Origin: Gammaproteobacteria bacterium
GTDB lineage: Bacteria > Pseudomonadota > Gammaproteobacteria > Burkholderiales > Rhodocyclaceae
Assembly: GCA_018819515.1 (NCBI GenBank)
Contig: JAHJPX010000009.1
Coordinates: 1-64,000, forward strand
Length of the DNA stretch: 64,000 nucleotides
Reading direction: 5' to 3'
In this document: positions 1 to 8,563 of the stretch, one piece after another
Position numbering within the stretch: position 1 is the stretch's first letter
Layout: each line of letters starts with the position of its first letter
The notes under the pieces: model-generated
Seen by the model: the letters and a program-made list of their open reading frames with translations, nothing else
What the model was told of the DNA's origin: nothing
The model's database searches: none
Translations under genes and position numbers: made by a program

Positions 1-2
1 CC

Positions 3-3000
3 GTCCTGAACGGCGACGGCACGGTGACCTTCACCCCGAACGCCAACTACAACGGACCGGCCGACTTCACCTACACCGTCACCGACGGCAGCCTCGTCTC
101 CAACGTCGCGACGGTGAGCGTCACCGTCGGGGCGGTGAATGACGCCCCGGTCGTAACCGGCGGCACGATCAGCGGCGTGGAAGATGGCGCGATCGTATTG
201 TCGTGGACCAACTTCGGCATTTCGGATATCGACAGCACAATCACGGCGGTTACGGTTGCGACCTTGCCGGCCGACGGAACTGTTCAGTACTTTAACGGCA
301 GCACTTGGGTTGGGGTGGCCGCGGGTCAGTCGATCTCGCAGGCGGATATCAATTCCGGCAATCTGCGCTTCGTGCCCGATGCCAACGAGTCCGGCAGCGG
401 CGTGTACGCGGCGTCCGGTCTTGGAGATCAGCACGTGCATTACGCCGGATTCGATGTGTCGGTGACGGATTCGGGCGGCGCAACGGCGACCGGCAATGTC
501 ACCATCGACGTTGCGCCGGTGGTCGACGCGGTTACCTTGGTTGCCGATCCGAGCACTACCGGCAGCGTGTCCGGTGGCAACAGCATCACGCCGCCGCCAT
601 CAGTCGGTTTGGCCCGCGATTTCTACGACAACATCACGACCTTGACATCGGGTGCGTCGAGCACCGATACCGATACGATGGAGGCCGGGATCGAGGGCGC
701 CACGGCGACCAGCACGAGCACGGTGACCAACGTCGGCGTGGTTGGTGTGGGTGATGGCGCGATCAACGTGCCGATCGCCGTGGATGACGCGTATCAGGTG
801 CGCGGCCTCATGTACCTGGAGGCGGGCAGGACCTACACCTTCAGCGGCTATGTCGACGATTCCGTTCGACTCGAAGTGGGCGGCGAAACGCTGGCCTCCG
901 GCCGTTGGGGCAGCTATGTCACGAATGACAATTACGACGGCGCCGGCCATATCTCGGGTGCGAGCATTACGCCGACGGTGACCGGCTACTACACGGTCGA
1001 CCTCTTCCTCTACAACACCAGTGGCCCCAACGGCTACGACATCAACGTCAGTGTGGATGGCGGCGCGGTACAGGATCTTTCGACGGCCAACTTCAACCTT
1101 TACACGGGCATCGGGGATGTCGATGTCGGCGGTGGTCAGCATTCCGGCTTTGTCGCCAACGCGGCAACTGGCGAGGGCGGCTACTATCCGGCGGCCCTGA
1201 ATACCGGACTAGAAGACACCGCTATCATGCTTTCGGCGCTAACGCCGAGCTTCGGTGACACCGCCGACAATTCGGAAAGCCACATCGTCATGCTGTCCGG
1301 CATTCCGGTGGGCGCCACAATCAGCGATGGCACCCATACATTCACGGCAACGGCCGGCAATACCTCTGCCGTGCTGTGGAACGAAGACAATTCGGCTATG
1401 GCGGTGGGTGGCAGCAACTGGAACCTGGCGACCCTGACCGTGACACCTCCGGTCGAGTCTAGCGGCAGTTTCGACTTGACGGCCACGGCAACGGCGACGG
1501 AGATCGCTACCGGCGACACGACCAGCGCGGTAACGACATTGACGGTTGCGGTTGCCGCGGTCAATGACGCACCGGTGGTCGGCTCGGCAACGATTGCGCT
1601 GTCCGAAGAAGGTCTGACAGGCGGCATTGCAGATACTACGGGCACACCGGACACGACGGATGCTGCGACGGCCACTGGAACCATCGCTGTTTCCGATGTG
1701 GATAGTGGTGCGTTGTCGGTAACGCTGGTTGCACCGACTGCCACCCTGACGTCGGGCGGCACGGCGATCACCTGGAGCGGCTCGGGTTCGCAGACGCTGG
1801 TCGGGTACGCCGGTGCCACCGAGGTGGTGCGGGCGACGATCGACGATTCCGGCAGCTACTCGGTAACCTTGTCGAAGGGAATCGATCAAAGCGGCAGCGG
1901 CGAGGGTTCCGTCGCTCTGGGAATCGGTGTTGCCGTGAGCGACGGCGAAAGCACTTCGACCGGCACGCTCAACGTTGCCGTCGAGGATGATTCTCCTGTC
2001 GCAAGCAATACCACGGTTTCACTGTCTGGCACGGCTACCCAGACGAACCTCGCCCTGGTACTCGATTTGTCAGGTTCCATGGACTGGGCGAGCGGCATGA
2101 CCAGTCTCTCGCGTTTGCAGGCGACGACTGCCGCCATCAAGGAGCTGATCGACGGTTACGACAGCCTGGGTGACGTGATGGTCAATATCACCACCTTCGG
2201 TACGACCGCCAGCGCCGGCAACTGGATGACGGCGGCCAATGCAATCGCCTTCCTGGATACCGTATCGGCCAACATGGGCAACACGAACTACGATGCCGCG
2301 CTGGCGGAGGCCATGTCTGCCTTCAGTAGTGCCGGCAAGCTTACGGGCGCCACCGTACAGAACGTTCTTTACTTCCTTTCCGACGGCGCGCCGACGCGCG
2401 GCGACGGGAATGCGGCTCTGCTCTTGAATGCCAGTTCCAACGCCGACACCGGCATTCAGGGTGCGGAAGAGACGATCTGGACCAACTTCCTGACGACCAA
2501 CAACATCAATGCCTATGCGATCGGCCTGGGTACGGGCGTCACCACCAGTGCCATGGATCCGGTGGCGTATGACGGCAGCACTGGTACCAACCAGGGTTCC
2601 ATCGCCGTAACCGATCTAAACGACCTCGGCACCGTTCTTGGCAGCACGATTACCAACAGCATCAGCGGCGCGTTTGCCGCGGGCGGTGGTGCCGCAGGTG
2701 GCTTTGGTGGCGATGGCGGTTACATGGCGGCGGTGACCTACGGTGCCGATACGTTCAGCTTCGACGGCAGTGCGCTGTCGGTGAGCGGTTCGGGCGGCGC
2801 GGTTTACACCTTCGATTCGAGCAGCCACGTGCTGAACATCACGTCGGTAGCGGGCCACTTCATAGTCGACATGGATACGGGTGCCTACACCTACACGACT
2901 TCGACAAGTCCGGCCATCAGCCAGGAGGTGTTCGGTTACACGCTGCTGGATGCAGACGGAGATTCGGCCTCCGGCAATCTCACCATCAACTTGGCGGGTT

Positions 3001-3773
3001 ACAACGATGCGCCGATCGCCCGCGACGACAGCGTGATCGTTGCCAGCGGCAGCGTAAGCTCCAATACCGTAACGATCAGTGACGCCTGGCTGACCTGGAA
3101 CGACAGCGATGCCGAGGGTGCGAGCCTTTCGATTTCCGCGGTGAGCGATGCGTCGCACGTATCGGGGACGGTCGTCGACGCGGTATCGGGCAGCAACAAT
3201 GGCGCGGGTGCATTCTCCTATGTGGCATCCGATGGCGGCCAGACCAACGATGCCTCGGTTTCGATTTCGACCATCAACAGCAGCACGTTGAACGGCACCG
3301 GGCTGGACAACATCCTCATTGGCGATACGGACGGTGAAGCGATCCGGGGTTACGAGGGCAACGATGTTCTGGTCGGCAACGTCGGCAACGACACACTGTA
3401 CGGCGGCACCGGCAACGACCTGCTGATCGGCGGCGCAGGTGCGGATACCTTCCGCTGGTCGCTTGGAGACGCCGCAGGTTCGCCGAGCGATGTTGTCGGC
3501 GACTTCGATACCGCGACCAGTGGTGGCGACGCGATCAACCTGAGGGACCTGCTGGTCGGGGAATGGCACTGGGGCAGCGATCCAGGCAATCTGGCGAACT
3601 ACCTGCACTTCAGCTATGCGGACGGCAATACGACGATAGACGTGACGACGCACGACGCGAACGCGACGACGCAGACGATCGTTCTGGAAGGTGTCGATTT
3701 GGTCGGCAGCTACACCACGGACGCCCAGGTGATCCAGAACCTGCTCAACAACGGCAAGCTGATCACCGACTGA
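3..3773 (+). CDS. lapA: LapA-like giant RTX adhesin, C-terminal part (5' end outside window)
   Basis: The reading frame is open to the left edge, so only the last ~1250 residues are seen. Counting from a GTG at 24: a cadherin/VCBS-type repeat ending near residue 37 (ending in AVNDAPVV-like motifs, repeated near 517), a PA14-like region about 195-345, a von Willebrand A domain about 674-880 with a DLSGS metal-site motif, then RTX nonapeptides (GGTGND, GGAGAD) about 1110-1144 and a C-terminal type I secretion signal region. This order is typical of LapA-family biofilm adhesins exported by an ABC/MFP/TolC system and held in the outer membrane by an N-terminal plug that LapG cleaves. The adjacent lapD, lapG and TolC genes support the role. 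The N-terminal retention module and cleavage site lie outside the window. Confidence 0.88.
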   Translation, partial: VLNGDGTVTFTPNANYNGPADFTYTVTDGSLVSNVATVSVTVGAVNDAPVVTGGTISGVEDGAIVLSWTNFGISDIDSTITAVTVATLPADGTVQYFNGSTWVGVAAGQSISQADINSGNLRFVPDANESGSGVYAASGLGDQHVHYAGFDVSVTDSGGATATGNVTIDVAPVVDAVTLVADPSTTGSVSGGNSITPPPSVGLARDFYDNITTLTSGASSTDTDTMEAGIEGATATSTSTVTNVGVVGVGDGAINVPIAVDDAYQVRGLMYLEAGRTYTFSGYVDDSVRLEVGGETLASGRWGSYVTNDNYDGAGHISGASITPTVTGYYTVDLFLYNTSGPNGYDINVSVDGGAVQDLSTANFNLYTGIGDVDVGGGQHSGFVANAATGEGGYYPAALNTGLEDTAIMLSALTPSFGDTADNSESHIVMLSGIPVGATISDGTHTFTATAGNTSAVLWNEDNSAMAVGGSNWNLATLTVTPPVESSGSFDLTATATATEIATGDTTSAVTTLTVAVAAVNDAPVVGSATIALSEEGLTGGIADTTGTPDTTDAATATGTIAVSDVDSGALSVTLVAPTATLTSGGTAITWSGSGSQTLVGYAGATEVVRATIDDSGSYSVTLSKGIDQSGSGEGSVALGIGVAVSDGESTSTGTLNVAVEDDSPVASNTTVSLSGTATQTNLALVLDLSGSMDWASGMTSLSRLQATTAAIKELIDGYDSLGDVMVNITTFGTTASAGNWMTAANAIAFLDTVSANMGNTNYDAALAEAMSAFSSAGKLTGATVQNVLYFLSDGAPTRGDGNAALLLNASSNADTGIQGAEETIWTNFLTTNNINAYAIGLGTGVTTSAMDPVAYDGSTGTNQGSIAVTDLNDLGTVLGSTITNSISGAFAAGGGAAGGFGGDGGYMAAVTYGADTFSFDGSALSVSGSGGAVYTFDSSSHVLNITSVAGHFIVDMDTGAYTYTTSTSPAISQEVFGYTLLDADGDSASGNLTINLAGYNDAPIARDDSVIVASGSVSSNTVTISDAWLTWNDSDAEGASLSISAVSDASHVSGTVVDAVSGSNNGAGAFSYVASDGGQTNDASVSISTINSSTLNGTGLDNILIGDTDGEAIRGYEGNDVLVGNVGNDTLYGGTGNDLLIGGAGADTFRWSLGDAAGSPSDVVGDFDTATSGGDAINLRDLLVGEWHWGSDPGNLANYLHFSYADGNTTIDVTTHDANATTQTIVLEGVDLVGSYTTDAQVIQNLLNNGKLITD

Positions 3774-3800
3774 GAGAACGAGGTTGCAGTGGAGGCCGAT

Positions 3801-3816
3801 GCCCGCGTGAGCGGGC
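3801..3816 (+). terminator. Hairpin after the adhesin gene
   Basis: A GCCCGC / GCGGGC stem of 6 bp with a GTGA loop lies 27 bases after the adhesin stop. It is followed by only a few T residues, so it is a possible weak terminator rather than a canonical one. Confidence 0.4.
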
Positions 3817-3830
3817 GTTATGCCGATACC

Positions 3831-3855
3831 AAAAGTCAGCCGTGGTAATACGCCG
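3831..3855 (-). repeat. REP-like element copy 1
   Basis: Minus-strand copy of the dispersed element that reads AAAAGTCAGCCGTGG then TA(N)TACGCC on the plus strand. It sits between the convergent adhesin and lapD genes and merges directly into a perfect 30-bp palindrome. Confidence 0.7.
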
Positions 3856-3880
3856 AGTCCCGCATATGCGGGACTCGGCG
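3851..3880. repeat. Perfect 30-bp palindrome between convergent genes
   Basis: Left arm CGCCGAGTCCCGCAT is followed immediately by its exact reverse complement (15+15 bp, no spacer). It ends 1 base before the lapD stop codon on the minus strand. No T-tract follows on either strand. It may act as a bidirectional transcription barrier or be part of a REP-type mosaic element. Confidence 0.75.
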
Positions 3881-3881
3881 C

Positions 3882-5804
3882 TTAACCTGACACGTCCTTG
3901 ATGGCCGGGCCGGTGGCGCCGTCGAAGCCGACCGAGGAAAGCGCCAGCAGTTCAGCCTCGCTGACCACGCCTTCGGCGATCACCGTCAGACCGATGCCGT
4001 GGGCGATGATGGACAGTCCTTGCAGGAAGGTACGGTTGCTGCCGTCGCCGTCGAGTCCGCGGATGAAGGCGGCGTCGACCTTGATGTAGTCTAGACCGAG
4101 GTCGTGTAGCAGACCGATCTGGCTGAAGTGGCGCCCGAAATGCTCGATGCCGAGTCGCACGCCGGTTCCTTTCAAGGCGCCGACGATGCTGCGGAAGGCG
4201 TTGAAGTGGTTGAGCGCACCGGTCTCGGCGACTTCCAGCCACAGGCGTTTGGCTGCTTCCGGGTGCCGGTGCAGTCGATCGAGCAACTCGCGGCGGAACT
4301 GTTCATCCTGGATCGAACTGGCCGACAGGTTGATGGCAAGGCCCGGAATGCCCGGATCGGTGGCGAGCTGTTCGAGTCCGAGCGCGACGGCGGTCAGGTC
4401 GATCTGCGGTGTCAGGCGAAGTCGCTCGGCCATCGGCAGGAAGCGTCCGGCGGGCAGCCACTCGCCATGTTCGTCGAGCATCAGGCGGAGCGGACATTCG
4501 CGGTGGATCAGATCGCCGTCCAGCCGGGCAACGGGAAAGGAGATCAGGCGGACCCAGCGACGATCAAGCGCATTCCGGATCAGGTGCGTCCATTCCTCGC
4601 CGCTTCGCGGCGCCTCATCGTCGGCGGCAAATACGGCTTCATGAATCGTGTTCCGGCCTTCGGCTTCGGCGGCGGCTAGCGCTGTGTCAACCTGTGCCAT
4701 TGCCGCGCTCGCGTCAAGGCCGCGCGGGTAGCGGCCAAAGCCGATCTGGGCGATCGGTTTCGCGCCGACGAAAGACTCGCCTTCCTGGATCAATGTTTGC
4801 AGCAACTTCGCGGCAATGGATGCCGAATCGCTTTCGCCCGGCAGCAGCAGGGCATAGTCCGCGCCGTTCAGTCGCGCGCCGACGCCGCTCGGGTTTGCGG
4901 CAGCCGTCGCTTCGACGACGCTGCCGACGCGCCGGAGCAGTTCGTCGGTGGCTTCGCGTCCGTTGGCGCGATTGATGTCGACCAGATTGGCAATGCGAAC
5001 CAGCAACAGCGCGCCGCCCTGCGATTCTTCCTCTGCCAGGTCGGCGCGCAGTTGGGCGAGGAAACTGTTGCGGTTCGCCAGCCCGGTAAGCGGATCGCAA
5101 TTGACTTCCCGGCGCACTACCTCGAGGCGCGTGGCTTCGTCGTCGAACATCGTTTTCAGCCGCGTCACGGTGGTGTTCATGGCGGCTGCCAGTTGCTTCA
5201 ACTCTGGTACTTGCGGTTCCTCGATGGTGACGAAGCGGCGTTCCGTGATCGCTTGCGCCTGGTTGATGACCGCGGTGAGTGGCTTGCGCAGGCGCCTGAG
5301 CACCTGCGACCCCAGGGCGCCGCCGACCAGCCCCGCGGCCGCCAGTGCGACCACCATTTCCCATACGCTCTTCCAGAGAGCCTGATAGGCGAAGCGGCCG
5401 TGACTGACCAGTTCGACGACGCCGAACTGCTTCCAGCCGTTGCTGATCTGGGCGGTCCCCGGGCTGGATTCGATCGGGAATGTGTTGGCAAACCAGACGG
5501 GTACCGCGTACCGGCCAACCGGAGATTGACGCTCGACGATGATCTTGCCGAAAGGATCGGTGACGCGGATTCTTTCGTAATGGCCGCTGTCGAAAAGCGC
5601 CGCGACCGCGAGCTCGACCGCGACCGCGTCTGGATTCTGCTGGCTGAGCGACAGGGCGAGCGCGGCTGCGTTGTCGGCATTTTTCATGGTCAGTTGCTCG
5701 GACAGATAGCTGCGGGCGCTCAATGTCGCCGCGAGCAGGCTGCCCAACAGGGCGAGCAAAGTGCTGAGGATGATGGCGAGCCAGAGTTGTCGGTACATGG
5801 ACAT
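3882..5804 (-). CDS. lapD: LapD-type c-di-GMP receptor (degenerate GGDEF-EAL)
   Basis: Inner-membrane c-di-GMP receptor of about 640 aa. N-terminal membrane segment (about 6-28), periplasmic LapD/MoxY-type domain, second membrane segment near 150-165, HAMP, GGDEF domain and EAL domain. Both output domains look catalytically dead: the GGDEF position reads NGADY (near residue 313) and the EAL position reads ECP (near 436), as in known LapD proteins that bind but do not turn over c-di-GMP. When bound, LapD sequesters LapG and keeps the adhesin on the surface. The ATG at 5804 has AAGGGA upstream and matches the usual MSMYRQLW-like N terminus; the frame extends further upstream into lapG without homology. 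It lies 20 bp after lapG in the same orientation, probably one operon. Confidence 0.93.
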   Translation of the reverse strand: MSMYRQLWLAIILSTLLALLGSLLAATLSARSYLSEQLTMKNADNAAALALSLSQQNPDAVAVELAVAALFDSGHYERIRVTDPFGKIIVERQSPVGRYAVPVWFANTFPIESSPGTAQISNGWKQFGVVELVSHGRFAYQALWKSVWEMVVALAAAGLVGGALGSQVLRRLRKPLTAVINQAQAITERRFVTIEEPQVPELKQLAAAMNTTVTRLKTMFDDEATRLEVVRREVNCDPLTGLANRNSFLAQLRADLAEEESQGGALLLVRIANLVDINRANGREATDELLRRVGSVVEATAAANPSGVGARLNGADYALLLPGESDSASIAAKLLQTLIQEGESFVGAKPIAQIGFGRYPRGLDASAAMAQVDTALAAAEAEGRNTIHEAVFAADDEAPRSGEEWTHLIRNALDRRWVRLISFPVARLDGDLIHRECPLRLMLDEHGEWLPAGRFLPMAERLRLTPQIDLTAVALGLEQLATDPGIPGLAINLSASSIQDEQFRRELLDRLHRHPEAAKRLWLEVAETGALNHFNAFRSIVGALKGTGVRLGIEHFGRHFSQIGLLHDLGLDYIKVDAAFIRGLDGDGSNRTFLQGLSIIAHGIGLTVIAEGVVSEAELLALSSVGFDGATGPAIKDVSG

Positions 5805-5824
5805 GGTCGAGTCCCTTATGAAAA

Positions 5825-6481
5825 TCAGTCGAAGCCTTCGCCGCGGGCGCGTTGCAGGAGGTCCTGCCAGCGGGACAGGCGGCCGATGCCGCCCGCGCTT
5901 GGCTGAGTTCCGCCGGCGGCGCCTTGCCAGATGCCTTGGCTGTTGAAGCTGAATACGGGGGTCAGGTCGGGCCGGCGTGAGGCAGGCCGGATTTCGGTGA
6001 TCAGGTTGTCGAGAACCAGTGGCTCTGCATCGGGGGTTGCGTAGTAGGCCAGCACCATGTGGGCCTGGCTGAGCGAGCTGTTGGGTCCGCCGATGCGCGC
6101 CTTGACGTACACAAGACGGAGTTGCTGGTCGGGAATGTTTGCGGACAGTAGCGTGAAGTACTTGCCGATGGTGAAATCCTCGCAATCGCCCGTGCCTTTG
6201 GCGATGGTCTCCATCGGCGTCGCCCAATAGTCGGACTGTCCCCAGATTTCGGTGTCGGATGAGAAACGGATGCGGCGATTGAAGAACTCGTTGACCCGGC
6301 GCAGCTTATCGCGGGAGATGTTCATCGCTGAGGCATCGACGGTGGCGTGCTGCCAGTCGCTGAAGCTATCGGCGGAGCCGCCGAGCGCCTGCAACGAAAG
6401 ACGCAGACGATCCACGTCCATGCCTGCGGCAAGACTCAGACCGAGCCAGACCACGACCACCGTGACACTGGCTTTCAACAT
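5825..6481 (-). CDS. lapG: LapG periplasmic cysteine protease
   Basis: 218 aa, transglutaminase-like cysteine protease (BTLCP family) that cleaves the N-terminal retention region of the adhesin and releases it from the cell surface. Signal sequence about 1-20 (VVVVWLGLSLAAG). Visible catalytic residues: C100 in GDCEDF, H141 in AHMVLAYY, D158 in LVLDN. First gene of a probable lapG-lapD operon and divergent from the TolC-type gene. The start at 6481 gives a normal length and signal peptide. The frame remains open upstream, antisense to the TolC gene, but that part shows no protein features. Confidence 0.92.
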   Translation of the reverse strand: MLKASVTVVVVWLGLSLAAGMDVDRLRLSLQALGGSADSFSDWQHATVDASAMNISRDKLRRVNEFFNRRIRFSSDTEIWGQSDYWATPMETIAKGTGDCEDFTIGKYFTLLSANIPDQQLRLVYVKARIGGPNSSLSQAHMVLAYYATPDAEPLVLDNLITEIRPASRRPDLTPVFSFNSQGIWQGAAGGTQPSAGGIGRLSRWQDLLQRARGEGFD

Positions 6482-6544
6482 GGTGGAGATGGGTGCCAAA
6501 CCGCCACTAGTCCTATTGGATATGGCAGGACGCGCGTACCACCC

Positions 6545-6550
6545 TATAAT
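6545..6550 (+). promoter_or_regulatory. Possible -10 box of the TolC-type gene
   Basis: A perfect TATAAT lies 30 bases before the ATG at 6581, in the divergent region between lapG and the exporter gene. No good -35 hexamer is visible at 16-18 bp spacing, so the promoter may be activator dependent or the match fortuitous. Confidence 0.35.
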
Positions 6551-6580
6551 TCGGGGACCGGCTTTTCCCAAGGATTTCAA

Positions 6581-8431
6581 ATGCTTTCTCGGTACACCGC
6601 AAGAAAATTCGTAGCCATTGCGCTGGGACTGACTTCTGCCTGTTCGACTATTGCACTCGCCCAGCAGAATACCCTCAAATCCGTGGCGCAGACGGCGGTG
6701 CTGAGCAGCCCCGAGGTGCTCGAGAAGTGGCATGCCTATCAGGCGACCGACAACGAGAAGGACGCAGCTTTCGGCGGCTATCTGCCGCGCCTTGATTTGA
6801 GTGCCGGCGTCGGCCGCGAAAATCGCGACGATCCGATCATGGTCAAGGATTACACGCGCCGTTCCACGGCCGTCACGCTGACCCAGATGCTGTATGACGG
6901 CTTCGCCACCCGCAACGAGGTGCAGCGTCTCGACCATGCGCGTCAGGTACGTTTCTTCGAACTGCTGGACACCTCCGAAACCGTGGCGCTGGAAGCCGCG
7001 CGCGCTTACGTCGACGTTCTGCGCTATCGCAAGCTGGTGGCCCTGGCCGAGGACAACTACGTGCGTCACCGCGCCGTGTTCGATCAGATCCAGAAGAAAG
7101 CCCTGGCGGGGGTCGCGCGGCGTGTCGACCTCGAGCAGGCCTCCGGACGACTGGCATTGGCCGAAGCGAATCTGCTGACGGAGACTTCCAACCTGCACGA
7201 CGTCAGTACGCGCTTCCAGCGTCTGGTCGGCGCGCCACCCGCCAAGGACCTGGCGGATACGCCGTCGCTGGACAGGGGGCTGCCGGGTGAATCGGCGACC
7301 ATGTTGCAGGCCGCGCTGAACCGCAATCCCGCGATCCGGGGCGCCATCGAGAACCTGCGCTCCGCCGACTCGGCGGTCGACGTCCGCAAGGCCGCCTATC
7401 AGCCGCGCCTGGATCTGCGCCTGAAGAACGAGCGCGGCACTGATCTCAACGGCTACGACGGCTCCACCAACAATCGCACGGCCGAGGTGGTGCTGACCTG
7501 GAACCTGTTCAATGGCCTGTCCGACATGGCCCGTTCGCGGCAATACGCCGACCAGCGCAATGTGGCAAAGGATCTGCGCGACAAGACCTGCCGCGACGTT
7601 CGTCAGACTGCGGCAATCGCCTACAACGACACCCGCAAACTGGCCGAACAGTTGATTTATCTCGATCAGCACCAACTGGCGACCGAAAAGGCGCGCGACG
7701 CCTATCGCAAGCAGTTCGACATCGGCCAGCGCACCTTGCTCGACCTGCTCGACACCGAGAATGAACTGTTCCAGGCCAAGCGTGCCTACGTGAATGCTGA
7801 CCACGACCTGCTGATCGCCCAGGCGCGCAGCCAGGCGAGCATGGGCAACCTGTTGCGGGCGCTCGACTTGAGTCGCGTGGCGCGCGACCTGGCCGCCGAT
7901 CCCGACGACTGGAAGGCCGAGGGCGATGCCGCCGAGCACTGCCCGCCCGAGGCGCCGACGATGTTCATCGCCGACAAGGAAGCGCTCAACGCGCGGGCGG
8001 TCGAGTTCCTGCGCGAGTCGGCGCCTCCGCCGGTCGCGAGCACGGTGGCCAGTCCTGAGACGGAGCGCGAACTGGCGCTTTCGCTCAAGGGTTGGGCGCA
8101 GGCCTGGATGACACGCGATATCGAGCGCTATCTCGGTTTCTACTCGCCGACTTTCATGCCTTCGCAGAATCGCAGTTTGGCCAAGTGGGAGAAGGACCGC
8201 CGGCGCATCATCGGTTCGGCCAAGGTGGTCAAGCTCGACCTTTCGGGCATCAAGGTGACGATGAAGGACCCGGACAACGCGACGACGACCTTCGTTCAGG
8301 CTTACCAGTCCCCGGTTTTCCGCGACGTAGTGACCAAGTCGATGGAATGGCGCAAGGTCGATGGCAAGTGGTTGATCGAGCGCGAGCTACCGAATGAGGC
8401 CTTGAGGGCAATCTCGACCTCGGGCGAGTAA
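6581..8431 (+). CDS. lapE: TolC-family type I secretion outer-membrane protein with fused C-terminal SnoaL/Cds6-like domain
   Basis: 616 aa. Signal peptide about 1-28 (AIALGLTSACSTIALAQQ), two outer-membrane-efflux repeats about 35-240 and 245-445 with typical motifs (ARAYVDVLRYRKLVALAEDN; FDIGQRTLLDLLDTENELFQAKRAYV), then a linker and an extra domain about 495-612 (LALSLKGWAQAWMTRDIERY ... WRKVDGKWLIERE) resembling the SnoaL-like/Cds6 fold. TolC proteins normally end near 450-480 aa, so the tail is a fusion. Being divergent to lapGD and next to the adhesin gene, it is the likely outer-membrane pore for adhesin export. The ATG at 6581 is chosen for its signal peptide. The domain identity of the tail is inferred from pattern only. 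Confidence 0.88.
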   Translation: MLSRYTARKFVAIALGLTSACSTIALAQQNTLKSVAQTAVLSSPEVLEKWHAYQATDNEKDAAFGGYLPRLDLSAGVGRENRDDPIMVKDYTRRSTAVTLTQMLYDGFATRNEVQRLDHARQVRFFELLDTSETVALEAARAYVDVLRYRKLVALAEDNYVRHRAVFDQIQKKALAGVARRVDLEQASGRLALAEANLLTETSNLHDVSTRFQRLVGAPPAKDLADTPSLDRGLPGESATMLQAALNRNPAIRGAIENLRSADSAVDVRKAAYQPRLDLRLKNERGTDLNGYDGSTNNRTAEVVLTWNLFNGLSDMARSRQYADQRNVAKDLRDKTCRDVRQTAAIAYNDTRKLAEQLIYLDQHQLATEKARDAYRKQFDIGQRTLLDLLDTENELFQAKRAYVNADHDLLIAQARSQASMGNLLRALDLSRVARDLAADPDDWKAEGDAAEHCPPEAPTMFIADKEALNARAVEFLRESAPPPVASTVASPETERELALSLKGWAQAWMTRDIERYLGFYSPTFMPSQNRSLAKWEKDRRRIIGSAKVVKLDLSGIKVTMKDPDNATTTFVQAYQSPVFRDVVTKSMEWRKVDGKWLIERELPNEALRAISTSGE

Positions 8432-8475
8432 AGCCACCGGTTTGTGCAACGAAAACACCACCCAGGTCGCCCCGG

Positions 8476-8501
8476 GTGGCGTATCGCCACGGCTGACTTT
8501 T
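8476..8501 (+). repeat. REP-like element copy 2
   Basis: GTGGCG-TAT-CGCCAC hairpin (6-bp stem) followed by GGCTGACTTTT. Lies between the convergent lapE and aceB genes. A partial copy of the tail (CCTGACTTTTCGC) follows near 8533-8546. Confidence 0.75.
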
Positions 8502-8563
8502 GGCTCCGGCCGCGCGCATCCCGCTCGCGGTCGCCTGACTTTTCGCAGCCTCGTGTCGCGCCC

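Noticed and set aside
4797..5906. 370-aa open frame opposite lapD
   Set aside because: High-GC shadow frame without recognisable protein features or ribosome site.
3882..6227. Long LapD reading frame with a start at 6227
   Set aside because: The extra 141 residues overlap lapG in another frame and show no domain; the ATG at 5804 has a ribosome site and a normal N terminus.
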